From assembly GCA_003313425.1 (NCBI GenBank), contig NHZP01000001.1, positions 2,476,043-2,540,042 on the forward strand: 64,000 nt of DNA, read 5' to 3'. Below the pieces are notes generated by a model that ran no database searches, was not told the origin of the DNA, and worked only from the letters and a program-made list of their open reading frames with translations. A program made the translations under genes and the position numbers. Positions 22,338-34,733 of the stretch are shown here, piece by piece. Every line of letters begins with the position of its first letter. Positions within the stretch are counted from its first letter, which is position 1. Source of the stretch: Pseudopyrenochaeta lycopersici. Its lineage: Eukaryota; Ascomycota; Dothideomycetes; Pleosporales; Pseudopyrenochaetaceae.

Positions 22338-23671
22338 CACCAGGACCGCATGGTAACTCCGTTGCACGAATCGCGACCGGAATACTTACGCCCGCCAAAC
22401 TCTCACGCAGAGGGCATAGCATGGGGCGTAAAAGTCATTCGTTGTGAAGAATGTGATGTGAATCAAAGTGTACTTCCAACATAAGCGTCTCATGAAATGA
22501 GGCCTCCTGCAGGATCGTCACATCGCACCGAGGGACCGAGAATGCCAAGAATTAGCATACCTGAAAATTAATTGCATATGTACGCCACCAACATATGGAT
22601 TATGTAGTCTTGTGATTGCGATGCGACAAGTATCTTGTTTGACATAAGCATTGATGCGCACCGCGTCAACCTATGCGCGAAAAGGCTATAAGCAGACCAG
22701 TTGTCTTCCAGAACAAACCTATCATTTGGAGAGGAAGTTGTGACTGCCTACAATTGTCTGCTATTCGCTATAGATTCAAGCGGTTAGCTAGTAGCAACTG
22801 TGATCCTACCATTGCAGGGTATTTTACGCCCGATCCTCTGCCTAGAGGTTTCGGCTCGGACCACAGGTTATCCCCGCCTCCTTCTGATTCGTTTAAGTTG
22901 ACGACCATAATTGTTGTACACATCGTCTTACTTGCTCTTATATTCTTCCGCCTTAGTTACTGCGCTAGTAATCGGGCATTCCGAGGTTCTTTTAGTCTAG
23001 CCGTCCAGTTTTAGTCTGCCCTTTCCGGACACGGACCGAACTTTGCCGAGACTTAAATCAGTGAATTTAGTATCTGTAAAGAAAGATGTCGTATGAAAAC
23101 CTCCTTTCGATTCACGACGTTGAGATGTTAATTCCCGTTTTGATGATTTCGTGTAGTCACGTGTTGACACCAGTAACAACTGTTCGTTCGCGACCTTGTA
23201 GCCAACGTGCAGGTACTTCTTATGTCGCAGGCCGGGCATCCTCTAGTGAGCCCTAGGGAGCAACTGTATTAGTAATACAACTGTGATGCTGCATATAAAT
23301 CTGCGGGTTAGACTACTACACACTTCAGACACAGCAACAATCAATTAAACGCTGTGACTTATTATGTTAGGATTAAGGGTTTAGCACACTTAGTGCGAAA
23401 TTTTACTAAAGATGTCTAATCTACTAGTAACTAGGCGGCTCTAGAAACGAGCCCGTTTAATCAGATTTCTGGGCGTTAAGCGAACACGACAAAATCCAAG
23501 TAATCCTCAAACAAAGAGTTGCTGACAACAAAGCCTCTTTCGCTAATTAATATTGTTGTCACAACCCAGAACATTCAACGGACAGCTGCCTATAAGAAGA
23601 ACCCCGCAACGTAGCGCGTGCGCTTAGGATAAGGCTAAGCTAAGAATACGTAAGTATTTATAACTAAGTTC
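22338..23671. other. Upstream region and unclassified DNA
   Basis: The first few hundred bases are presumably the promoter of the cysteine-rich peptide gene. From 22670 to 23240 there are open frames on both strands (113 codons plus, 80 codons minus) with no domain I can name. From 23600 onwards the sequence turns AT-rich and TA-dense, the left edge of the RIP-affected block. Confidence 0.4.
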
Positions 23672-23956
23672 TGTTATAAAACTTTATAGAAATTATATAG
23701 TTTTATAAGACTCTTTATATATAGATAGTCTTTAGTAATAGGCTCTTATAGCTTATTATATTTAACGTTAATATTGTACTCTATAGTATAGTAATAGTCG
23801 TATAATTATTTTTAAACTCTTAACACTCTTTTTAGAAGTAAACTCTTACTATCTTTGTGTTAAACCTCTTATCCATCTAGTACCTTACTCTGGCCTAGAG
23901 TACTAATCTTATAGTCTTATAAGCTAACCCTACTGTTAGCTTATCAGTTCTTTACA
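23672..23956 (+). repeat. Diverged LTR related to gypsy family 1
   Basis: It begins TGTTATAAAAC and ends TTCTTTACA, with the internal order TTATAGCTTATTATATTTAAC, ATAGTATAGTAATAG and CTTACTCTGGCCTAGAG that characterises the R/U5 part of the family-1 LTR at 24887-25123. It is probably a solo LTR: no internal region is attached. The five bases on either side do not match, so no target duplication is visible. Confidence 0.55.
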
Positions 23957-24731
23957 CTATCTTAGTTGTACTAATTATATTTAAGTAGCCTTTATTTAGC
24001 TAGTATAAATACTAGAATTAAGATTAGTTATAGTAGCTTATACAGGAGTCTTATATTAATTTTTTACGTTAAGATTTTACGCGTTAAATTGTTAACCCTT
24101 GTCTTAGTTAGGTAGGTAACTTCTGGGGGTAGATAGATTCTACGAAGGAGCTCGTTTTTTTTGAGTTTTGGGCCCGTGCGCTGCCCACCAAAATGCGATC
24201 GCCTCCCTCGTCCCATATAATCTCCTATACAAACTAGGCTGCAATAATATAACGCGTAGATATACAGAGCTAAGGATAAGTAAAGCTTTTAATTTATATA
24301 TAGTTAGCTATCTTAGCTAATCTTTTAACATTTTTCTTAACTATAAAAGTTATTCTTACCTTTATTTCTAATAATACGCTGCATAACCTTAAGAATATTA
24401 TCTACCTACTTATTTATAATTTTAATAGGTATAGCCTTTTATTTAGTTACTTATTAGTAAGTATACTCTTTTATATTATAGCTAAGAGTAAATTACTTTA
24501 TTATATAAGGACGTATCTATAGCTAAGCGTACTCTAATATATTTACCTCTAATAAATAACTTAGCTACTATATCTTATTAATATACTTAACTAAAAGAAA
24601 GTTATTAATAATTTAAAATTTATAAAGTAGAGCTCTATCCTTAAGTAATATAAACTTAATCTTTTATTTTTTAAGTAAATTAACTTGTAAGGTAACCTTT
24701 TTTAATACTCCTTCTTAATATTTATACCTAT

Positions 24732-25123
24732 TGTTAGGATCTGAAATCCTAGTCAGGGAGGAAGAGCCTCAGAGGCTGGCGGCCAGTCAGGAAGCGCCAG
24801 TGTTCCACTCTGTCACACGTCACGTAACCGCTCGCTCTGCCAAGGACGAGCGCTCGCAGCGCTCGCGGCGAGCGCAATAAGCGCGTTATATATATAGATT
24901 ATTATAATAAGCCCTTATAGCTTAGTGTATTTAACTTAATATTATACTCTATAGTATAGTAATAGTAATACTAATTATTCTTAACCTTTAGTACTCTTTC
25001 TAGAAGCACCCGCTTACTAGCTTAGTATTAAACCCCCTTCTATCTAGTCCCTTACTCTATCCTAGAGAACTAACCTTATAGTCTTATTAACTATCCTTAC
25101 TAATAGCCTTTAAGATCTTTATA
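24732..25123 (+). repeat. 5' LTR of forward gypsy copy
   Basis: 392 bp, TGTTAGGATC to CTTTATA (RIP-altered from CTTTACA). The inner 237 bp match the other family-1 LTRs. The outer 155 bp are GC-rich, not RIP-damaged, and unlike the outer part of the 3' LTR. Confidence 0.6.
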
Positions 25124-28100
25124 CTTTAAACACCCTTAAGATAAGTAATACTAAAATAGAAAATATAAACTACTATACTACTAGGCTAGGCAACGCTGTT
25201 GCTAAACTAGACCTCTTCTATAGAGACTAGTTTAAACTTAAAGAATAGTTACTCTAATTTAATCTATTTTTTAAGTTTAATATAACTACTATAGATAATA
25301 ATAACTAAGCAGTACTTATATCTAGCTATATAAGAGGTAAAGCTACTAAATAGGTAAAACTCTACCTAGTTAAGTACATAAGTAATAATAAGAAGCCTTA
25401 AGAACTAATTACTATATTTAAAGAGATAGGTAGATTTAAAGTATGTGTGCGTTAAGCGTTTAGACTCCTAAATAAAGCAACTATCGCAGAATAAAAGATT
25501 TAAAATATGCGATAAACCTAGTCTGCAGCTAACTACACTAATAAATTTCTAAGTTACGCTAGATAAACTAGCTAGAATAATAATACTCTAAAAACTATGT
25601 ATAAATAAGGCCTAAAAGCAGACGTCTAGACTAAGCTTATGCGCACGGGCATAAAGGTTACGACACTAGATAACCTAATTAACGAAACTATCTAACTAGA
25701 TATAGAGCTCTATAAGCTTCGCGTACGACTTGTAGGATAATAACCTAGATAAATAAAAGAAGATAAGAAACTACGAAGAGATTATCGCAGCAAATCTAAC
25801 AGCAGCTGCCTACGTTACTAATATTAGCTGTAAGAAGTCCTAAGATATTACACGTTTAGGAGATCTAAAGTAATACATCTAGATAACCTTAATAAAGGAA
25901 AGTTAAGTAAGGGTAGAAAGAAGAAAGAAATAACCTATTTTAACTATAATAAGAAAGGCTATATAGCTAAGGACTGTAGGAAGAAGAATAAGGTAACCTC
26001 TTAGATTAATATAATAGTTATAAAAGAAGAAAATAGTAATAATAAAATATAGGAAGTTATTATAACCTAAGAGGAAAGGGCTTAAGATACAGAGATATTA
26101 CTACTACCTTACTAAGAACCTATTAAGAAAAGGATCCCTAAAACCTAGTATAGTAAAGATAAAGAAAAGAGTAATAGCTCTTTACTCTTAGTCTATAAAG
26201 ATACTACAGAAGACCTTAGTAATACTATAGTACTCTTAACTAAGGAATAAAAAATAGAGAACTTCTAGAACTAATATTAACTAGGAACCCTAAGGCTATT
26301 AATACTTATAGAAGTAGAAAAAGATATTATAGAACTTAACTACTAACTACGCGCGTAATATATATATAAAGCATAATATATTAACGCGCTTACTTTAGTA
26401 GAATAGGAGGTAGCTATAATATAAAGAATAAGTATAATTATTCTAGCTAAATAAGTAATATAAGATATATTACAGAAATATTATAAGTACTCTAAATATT
26501 ATATAAAGGTAATATAAGAATAAGTAAAAAAGGCTAAGAAAGTATAGCAGCCTATAAGCGTTAGAGACGCCCCCTAAAAACTTTAATAAGCTAGATAAAT
26601 ATAAGTACTAGAACCTCTAATAGTTAAGACCCCTAAATATATATTATAACGCTAAATAATACTACTACTAATAAAAGAAGATACTTTCTATATACTAAGT
26701 ATTAAGGGCCTAATATAGTAAGAGTACTTCTAAGTTAATTCCTACAGTAAGATTATACTTATAGATAGTAAGAAATAAGACATTTATATATAGCTTAAAT
26801 AATAAATATATTAAAAGGATAACAAGGAAAATGTTAATCCTCTCTAGCACCTTACAGAGGAAGAAGCTAGAGAAATATATAAGTATACAGAGGTAGCTTA
26901 GACTCTATATACTATGCGTAAAGGACTATAGAAACTAGTACTAGACTACTTAATAGATCCACGTAATAGGCAATATAGTATTATCTACTAGTCTTTCTGT
27001 ACTATAGACCTGTGCATAATACACTACTTAAGTAAAACAGAATAAGGATATTTCCCTTACTTATTTTACTAATATAAATACTAATAGTATAATTATCTTA
27101 AAGTTAAATATAATAACTATCTATAAGATAAGAGGACTATCTTCTATTTTCTAGGAAATAATAACCCTGCAGCTATTATAGTAATATAGTTAGTCTTTAA
27201 TAGAGAATATAATTAGTAGTAATAGCAAATATGCTTTAACCCTAACTACCTTAAGTATAAAGACGTTAAGATAATAAACAGGTACTAAGAAGAACTTTTT
27301 TTAGAATTGCGCCTACTAATAAGTAAGAATTATAAACTCTATATATAATAAGTATATAAGGACTCCTTAAGCTAGATATTAAGCTTAATAGAAGCTAGAT
27401 AAAAGTACTAGTAGATTCTAGAGTATAACAGAGCTATATTTCTGCGTAAGTAATAAGATAAGCTAGCCTTACCCTATTATTAAAATTAGTACTATATCTA
27501 TTAATAGTAGCTAATAGATAACTAATACTATTAGAGTCTGTAATTACCTACAAAGTATAAAATATATAACTTATTATCTAGAACTATAGGGAAATAATTA
27601 ACCTAGACATTTTTAGACTATTACAGTATAACGTAATACTAAGACTTCTATAGTTAAGAGAACATAGTCTAGAAATAAATTAGAAAAAGAAGAAGTTCGT
27701 ATTTAAATACTATAGAATAAACGTAACTATAAGTAAGCCTACGCTGCAGCTAAGTGCCTAGGTAGATAAGAAGATAATAATTAGAATCCTTACTTTAAAT
27801 AAGGATAACCTTAGAATATAAGAGTCTAACTTAGCAGGTACTAATAGGAGGCCCTTAGACTAACTAGCTAAGGTTAAAGAGTAAAGCGCAACTCTAGTAA
27901 TCCCTAATAAGTATAAAGAATATAAGTTACTCTTTTAAGAAAAGATAAGTATAAAAGTATTACTTAAATATTAACTCTAGAATTATAAGATAATCCTATA
28001 GAAAGGAAAGTAACTAACTTTTAGCCTAATTTATAGTTTATTAGAAAAAGAACTTAAAACCCTACGCAAATATATTAAGATAAACTTAAAAAAAAGATTT

Positions 28101-29334
28101 ATTAGAGAATTATAATTACTAGTAGGATACCCTATATTATTTATACTTAAAAAGAATAAGAAATTAAGATTATACGTTAACTATTAAAAGCTTAATAATA
28201 TTATAATAAAAAATTAATACCTTTTACTAAATATAGTAGAACTATAGAATTAACTAGCCTTTATAAAAGTCTTAATAGTATTAGACTTAAGAAGAGCGTA
28301 TAACCTTATTTATATAAAGGAAGATAAAGAAGAGAAGACTACGTTTAGAACACGCTATAGCTACTATAAGTATATAGTAATACTCTTTAGTCTTACTAAC
28401 GCACTAGCTATATACTAGGCACTTATTAATAATATATTAAGAGAGTACTTAGATATATTTATTATTATATACCTTAATAATATCCTTATATACTCTAATA
28501 ACTTATAGGAACACGTTAAGTACGTTAAAATAGTTCTTACCTACTTAAAAAGATTTAGTTTACTACTTAAACTTAAGAAATATAAGTTTTATAAAGAAAA
28601 AGTTAAATTCTTAAGATATATAGTAGGTATATATAGAGTAAAGATAAGTAAAGAAAAAATAAGAGTAGTAAAAGAATAGCCTAAACTTAAAATAGTTAAA
28701 GATATATAGTTATTTATAGGATTTATTAACTTTAACTAATAGTTTATTAAGGACTTCTCTAAGAAATCTATTCTACTTACTAAACTTATAAGAAAAAAGA
28801 TAAAATAAGAATAGGGAAATAAATAAAGAAAAGTATTCTAGATACTTAAAGAAGCCTATATTATACTACTAGTACTAATTATATTCTAAATAGGAGAACC
28901 CTTATAGTTTAAAATAGATACCTTAGACCTTATACTAGAGGTAATAGCTAAATAAGAACGTAATAGGAAATAGCACCTAATTACCTACTACTCTAGGAAA
29001 TTTATAGACCTTAAGGAATAATATAACGTGCATAATAAAGAGCTTATAGTAATTATTAACGCCCTTAACTACTAGTAGATCTACGCAGAGAGCTGCTTAG
29101 ATCTTATAATATTTATAGATTATAAGAACTTAGTTAATTTTACTACTACTAAGGACTTAAACTAAAGATAGATTAGATAGGCTAAAATATTAGGGCAATG
29201 TAAGTTTAAGATTGTGTACACGCTAAGAAAAGATAACAGCAGAGCTAACGCTCTTAGCCGCAGATTAGACATCGCAGGAATAAAAGTAATAGTTAGCGAT
29301 GCTATCCTTTAAGTAAATAAGGACAGAAGCCTAG

Positions 29335-29687
29335 TGTGCCGTTGCACAGGGTACCTGGGCAATCAGGTGATGATGGGTTTCCTTTGTCAGCGAAATTTGG
29401 TGATAAGACTTGGAGATGCACCAAAAACCTCATGCACCACACACCACGATAATTCACTTCAAAACTGGGATTTTGCAAAGTAGCTAGTGCATTAGCTACG
29501 TCAATTCAATGAGATTTCAGACCATTTTGTTTATTACTTTTAATCAGGCTCCAAACTTACCTTCGTTTCTAGCAGACTGCACTGGCAGGGCTGCTCCTAT
29601 TATTCACGCCCGTTTGGTTCCAACGTTACATCTCATTCACAACACCAGAACTGCGGGATTGTGCCGAACCACCTTGTTAACTCTACA
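29335..29687 (+). mobile_element. Short TG...CA repeat, copy 1 (353 bp), inserted in gypsy integrase region
   Basis: It begins TGTGCCGTTGCACAGGG and ends CCTTGTTAACTCTACA, with CTAG duplicated on both sides (29331-29334 and 29688-29691). The uninterrupted site can be read in the reverse gypsy copy near 38990. The sequence is of normal base composition inside a RIP-mutated host, so it arrived after the host was mutated or escaped RIP. It has no coding capacity (a 60-codon frame inside it is incidental). Short TG/CA ends suggest a solo LTR; a non-autonomous element is the alternative. Confidence 0.75.
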
Positions 29688-31739
29688 CTAGGACCTAATA
29701 AGTTATTAAACAACACTATAATAATTACGTCTAAAGTACCTAAAGAATTGCAAGAAGTAATTATCTAATAACACTATAATAACCTAGTATATAGTTACCC
29801 TAGAATTAAGAGAATAATAGAACTTATATAACAACACTACAGCTTTAAGAATATAAAGGCTAAGGTTAAATAGTTTATTAAAAAATGCGCAGACTATTAT
29901 AAGAATAAATATAGTACCTACGCACCTTATAGAGAAATGCAAGCTATAGAGCTACCTAATAAACTTTAGGCAGATATTTCTATAGACTTTGTAATAGGGT
30001 TACTACTATCTAAAGATCTTGTAATAAGAATTAAGTATAACGCTATCTTTAATATAGTCTGCAGGTTTATAAAAGTAGTAGAGATAATACTGTTTAGAAA
30101 CGACTATAACATAGAATAACTAGCGTTTATTGTCCTAGATAGATTAATATAATACTATAGTATACCTAAGTCTATTATAAGTAATAGAGATAAGCTCTTT
30201 ATATCTAACTTCTAGTCTATATTAATAGCTGCGATAGGGATAAAGAGAAAATTGTTAATAGCCTATCACCTACAAACAGACAGATAAACAGAAAGAATAA
30301 ACAGAATAATAAAAACTTACCTAAAGATTTACAGTAATTAATAGTAAAATAATTAGGTTTTACTATTACTAATAGCATAACTAGCCTATAATAACAAATT
30401 ATTAGAATTAACTAGAAAGATACTATTCTTTACTAACTATAGGAGACACCCTAATCTCTTTATAAAGTCATATCCTAGCAGAAAAGCTAAAGCAGCTATA
30501 AAAATAGCTAAAGAAATAAAGAAAATACACGAATAACTCTAAGAGAACCTTAAGAAAGTATAACGCACTAGTATTTCTTACTAAAATAAGAAAAGAAAAA
30601 TAGCACCTTAGCTAAAAAAGGAGGATAAAGCATATTTGCTTATAAAAAATCTACGCAATAAGCAACTAAGTAAGGGACTTAATTACGTTAAAGTTAGACT
30701 ATTTTTAGTTAAAGAACGAAATAGGCTAGTAAACTATACACTTAAGCTACTACTAGATATAAAGATCTACCTACGTTTCTATATCTCTAAGTTAGAACTA
30801 GCTAACCTTATAACACTATTATAGAAAACATTCTAATATAAACTAGAAGAAGAAAATAAGTTTAAAGTTAAGAAAATCTAGGGTTACTAATAAGATAGAA
30901 GAACTAACAACCTAGAACTAAGCTTTAGTTACCTAGTTAAATAGAAAGGGTACCTAAGCATAGAAAGCACGTAGGAACTACTAGAAAACCTAAGAAACTA
31001 CTAAGAAAAAATTAGAGAATATTAGGAAAGGGAGGAGAGGAAGAAGAAAAAATAAATAAACCTTAAAAAATATTAAGAGCTAGAGGAAACTATTAGGTCT
31101 ACTACTAATAGCCTATTACTAATTAGGGCCTCCTAGTACTTAAGGGGGAAGCCCTTAAACGCACCCTAGGTGCTAGGTAATAAACTAAAACTAAGGGTAT
31201 TAGAAGTATTCTTAGGTAATAAGGCCTCTGCTACTTCTTACTCCTTAATATCCTACTCTTCTATAGCTATTACTTCTTCCGCGCGCTAATTAATTAAATC
31301 TATTTATTATTATAACTACTCTTCGCGAGCCTAAGTAACGCGCAGCTCTTCTAGAGCTTTTTTATGCGCCTTTATTATAACCTCTTACGCATCTCTAGAT
31401 TCTTTTATTTGCTCTTAAAGCTTTATCTTTTAATCTACTAATTATTTAAATTTAGACTTTGTAACTCGCACGTTGTAACGTTATCTTTAACGCAGATACT
31501 TACTATACTTCCTAGAATAAATATAGACCTTACACACCTAATTATACCTTACGCACATTACGCACTTTTAAACTATAGCTTCCCTAAAGAAGTTAATAAA
31601 ATTACAAAGTTATTAGTAATAAATAGTGCTAGATACTTATAGATGTTTAGGCATAGCGAGATATAATGTAGTAGAAAGTAGGAAACGCCCGCGTTATATA
31701 ATAAGTACTAAGGACAGCGCTAGGACAGGAAGGGGATAG

Positions 31740-32127
31740 TGTTATAATCCTGCTAGAACCCTGCCCTAGTAGCCCTAACTAGACCTTACAGGTATTAGAC
31801 TAACAACTAAGGTCACGTAACGTGCTTAGTTAATTAGTTTAATTAGTAATACTAAGTACACTAAGTATACTAAGTAACATGCATAGCTTCTATGTATATA
31901 GACTACTACAATAAACCTTTATAGCTTATTATGTTTAACTTAATATTATACTCTACAGTATAGTAATAGTAATACTAATTATTCTTAACCTTTAGTACTC
32001 TTTATAGAAGCGCCCTCTTACTATCTTAGTACTAGACCCCCTTCTATATAGTCTCTTACTCTATCCCGGAGAACTAACCTTGCAGTCTTATTAATTATCC
32101 TTACCGATAGCCTTTAAGATTCTCACA
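31740..32127 (+). repeat. 3' LTR of forward gypsy copy
   Basis: 388 bp, TGTTATAATCC to ATTCTCACA. The inner 235 bp match the 5' LTR and the reverse copy; the outer ~153 bp do not match the 5' LTR. Confidence 0.55.
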
Positions 32128-32316
32128 GCGAGAAGTCTTAAGAAGCTTTAGAACTTTATCCTTTTTATATTTAAAAAGCTTACAATAATTTATTATATTT
32201 ATTTTAAAGGTAGTAGTAGAGAAATAGAGGCTAAGTTTTATGAAGTCGCGATGTTGATGTTCGCGGGCGATGCAAGCACGGGCCCAAAACTCAAAAAAAA
32301 AACGAGCTCCTTCGTA

Positions 32317-33666
32317 CAGTGCCCTTCCAAAAGTTCTCGCCGCGCTAGTGCGACGCGCACCATCACAACAACATCACCTCAACTTTGCAGTATCATAATT
32401 ATGCCACTATAACGCCAAATTCTTTAAGAAATAGACTAAAATACGCGCAGACGTCCTAATTTAATAGTCTAGTAGTAGAATTAAATTATTAGCATGCTAC
32501 ATAGTAGTGCTATAGTTACTGAAGTTGCTAATGCGTTTAGCTGCAGTAAACGCGGTATACGCGACATTAGGAAAAGATATTAACAAACTAGTAAAACAAC
32601 AGATAAACCTCGCAGCAGTAGACTACCTATACTATTACTTTATTAGAAGAAGATTATCTATCGCAAAGCACGCGCACAGCTAAAAATTACGTATAAAGAG
32701 CTAGCTAAAGAGGCAGTAGTTATAAATCTAGATAGCACTACTTTAAAGCCACCTAGCTATTCTATATTACGGCGGTATCTTAAAGGATAAGGCCTCACTA
32801 AATCTCCTTATAAAAAGCGTCTAAAGCTTAATAAATCGCGTGCGTTACAGTAGCTTAAGTTCTATAGAGAGTACTCTTATTTCCCGTAGTATTAACGCAC
32901 TATGCACTTCTTAGATAAGTACTCCTTTTAGAAGGGCTTAGGGTAAATATAAGAGTAAGTATTTTATAATTTATAAGAGAAATAGAAGATAATAATACTT
33001 TAAACTTATACTTATAGTAAGAAGGTAGCATAGATAGTGTAGGGTTTAATATAGCTAGATAAACGTAGGCGTGCACAGAGGAGCCTTCTAGTTATAATAG
33101 AGCGCGATCTTAGTGCTCTAAACTATAGATACTCTGCTAAAAGTTATATTAAGGCTTTAAAGAAAGGCCTCTTATAATTATAGCGTTATTTATAGCTTTT
33201 TATACAGGATAACGCGCGCGTATATACAGCTACAGCTACAAGGAGATTTCTAGCTAAGCACTATATTAGTACAGTTAACTAGCTACCCTACTTACCTAAT
33301 CTTAACCTAATTAAGCACCTCTAGTAGTATCTTAAAAAGCTTATATATAGATCCTATCCTTAGTACAACAATTATAGTTAAGCTATAGAGGAGTAGGATG
33401 GCTTTTACGCTGCATTAAAAAGTTGCTAGCGTCGCATACCAGCCAGCCTAATTCGGCGCCTTATCATAAGCATGCCACGACGAATTAATGCATGCAAGAA
33501 AGCGCGAGGGTAGCAAACGAAATATTAAACCCGTGCGCAACTACTACTTCAAAAAAAATTAAATTATATTATATATTGGCTAAGATTCATGGTGTTGAAG
33601 TTTTGTGCCCATGTGCTGGTGAGGGTGGCTCGTGCGTGCGCGGCGAGAACTTTTGGAAGGGCACTG
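32317..33666 (+). mobile_element. Tc1/mariner-type DNA transposon (RIP-inactivated), 1350 bp
   Basis: About 30 bp terminal inverted repeats (32317-32346, CAGTGCCCTTCCAAAAGTTC and on; mirrored at 33637-33666) are flanked by TA (32315-32316, 33667-33668). The interior encodes a decayed Tc1-type transposase on the plus strand: a helix-turn-helix region near 32520-32790 and the DDE_3 core near 33210-33350, read as QDNARVYTATATRRFLAKHY followed by LPYLPNLNLIKHL. This is the family pattern D-N-A-x-x-H ... PxLNxIxHxW with stops in place of Trp. The TIRs are nearly intact whereas the coding part is riddled with TAG/TAA. Confidence 0.85.
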
Positions 33667-33817
33667 TACAGGCGCTAGCTTACTACTTGGCTGCTTACTA
33701 GAGCCCCCACTATTCATCGCAGAACCCTGCTTAGCGTAAGGCTACCATCTCTAGGTTATGCGGTATATAAAATGGTAACACCTCCCCATCAATTCTCGCC
33801 TCACAACGATAATTGCG

Positions 33818-34733
33818 ATGGCGCAACGCGAGATCGACACAAATTCGTTAACATATCTCAACCCTCGTTGGGGCACCAAAGTGGATAAGCTAAGGCCAGG
33901 GAGTGAAAGGAACAACGATGCTTTCATCAGCTCGCTGTTAGAGCAAGATGGACTGAGTGAGGCAAATGCAGTACTAAAATTGTAAGTTGAATGAACACAC
34001 TCCGTTTTGCAGCCAAATAACCGCGAATAGGGCGGTGATCTATGGTATCAAAAGCTCTGGAGCCTTAAACTGCCTGCCGGACATCCACGATATAGATAAA
34101 CAGCCAGTTTTTCCAACCGAAGTTTGGGCGAACATTCTCGCACATGCCGATGAGTACACTGTATGGGCTACTTGTCGCAAAGTTAGCCGTATGTTGCGGG
34201 ATGAAGCAGAGCGAGAAATCCGGACCACACGCTTGAACAAGCTGAAAGTCCATTGGACTTTTTGGAGCTGTATCGATGAGGGGCGGGCTCGGCATGGAAC
34301 ATCGTTCGAGACTGAGCATAAGTTGCAGACTGGCACCGTTAAACGTCTATCCGACGATATGTCTCTGGCTTACTACAGCCTTGAGCTTACTAACGAGCAT
34401 TGGGATACATCAGATGATGTTGACACGATTTTTAACTACAGCATTAATCAAACTCCCTTTATCAAAGAAGCTTTGCTCGATTGCGTAGGCTACTCGGAGA
34501 ATTCATATTTGAAACACCTTAGCCACTTTTGCAACAGAGATGTATGTGATATGAGGCAGAAACCAAGTACCATATCCGTTGGGTTAGAAGGTAGCTCTGG
34601 CTCTTATCTTGGTTCGAGTGATATACCATGGAGGGCCGTTGATCTACTGAACCGCGAAATATCAATCGACTGGAAACGACTGCTGGACGATGCGCTGGGT
34701 GATAAGCATGTTTTCGTGCAGTGTTGGGATTGA
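33818..34733 (+). CDS. F-box-like protein in a small normal-GC island
   Basis: Exon 1 (33818-33981) starts MAQREIDTNSLTYLN. A GTAAGT donor at 33982 and TTTTGCAG acceptor ending 34012 join it in frame to exon 2 (34013-34733), for 294 aa. The intron would be only 31 nt, unusually short, so the start is provisional; translation could instead begin elsewhere in the second frame (33987 is an in-frame Met). Around residues 80-120 there is an F-box-like segment (VFPTEVWANILAHADEYTVW then ATCRKVSRMLRDEAE), as in Skp1-binding substrate adaptors. The rest has no named domain. The gene has ordinary codons and no RIP damage, although transposons lie on both sides. An F-box role in ubiquitin ligation is inference from the motif. 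Confidence 0.6.

Larger units (their letters stand above)
24732..32127 (+). mobile_element. Ty3/gypsy chromovirus, family 1, forward copy (RIP-inactivated)
   Basis: Between LTR-like ends lie, in order: gag (about 25200-25950) with a decayed zinc knuckle (25935-25985: the pattern of CYNCNKKGHIAKDC with both first cysteines changed to Tyr); protease (near 27400, VDS); reverse transcriptase (about 28120-28750) with the catalytic YLDD changed to YLNN at about 28468-28483; RNase H (about 28900-29280); integrase (about 29700-30500, contains HLQTDR*TERINR); and a C-terminal chromodomain (about 30930-31010, LVK*KGYL). The order RT-RNaseH-integrase-chromodomain is that of fungal chromoviruses. Dozens of TAA/TAG stops and CpA-to-TpA changes mean it cannot be active. 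A 353 bp repeat is inserted at 29335. No target duplication is visible. Confidence 0.88.
24143..32314. mobile_element. DNA-transposon-like element split by a gypsy insertion
   Basis: A 37-39 bp terminal inverted repeat bounds this interval: 24143-24179 (starts CGAAGGAGCTCG, T-tract, GAGTTTTGGGCCCGTGC) and its inverse at 32276-32314. Both ends touch TA (24141-24142 and 32315-32316), as expected for a Tc1/mariner-type or MITE insertion. Removing the nested retroelement (24732-32127) leaves about 780 bp, heavily RIP-mutated and without a recognisable transposase. The termini kept high similarity while the interior decayed. It may be a non-autonomous element or the two ends of a larger transposon that lost its middle. 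Confidence 0.55.

Noticed and set aside
22673..23014. 113-codon plus-strand frame upstream of the cysteine-rich peptide gene
   Set aside because: No recognisable family and overlapping frames of similar length on both strands; could be a repeat remnant but not supportable as a gene.
29509..29691. Open frame of 60 codons in the repeat block
   Set aside because: It is inside the short TG...CA repeat (29335-29687); the equivalent frame is not kept in the other two copies.
30636..30824. Plus-strand frame of 62 codons in the gypsy element
   Set aside because: It is a short stop-free stretch of the RIP-mutated region between integrase and chromodomain, not an independent gene.
33492..33701. Open frame of 69 codons next to the F-box-like gene
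   Set aside because: It lies across the right end and TIR of the Tc1-type transposon (32317-33666) and has no domain; the frame is incidental.
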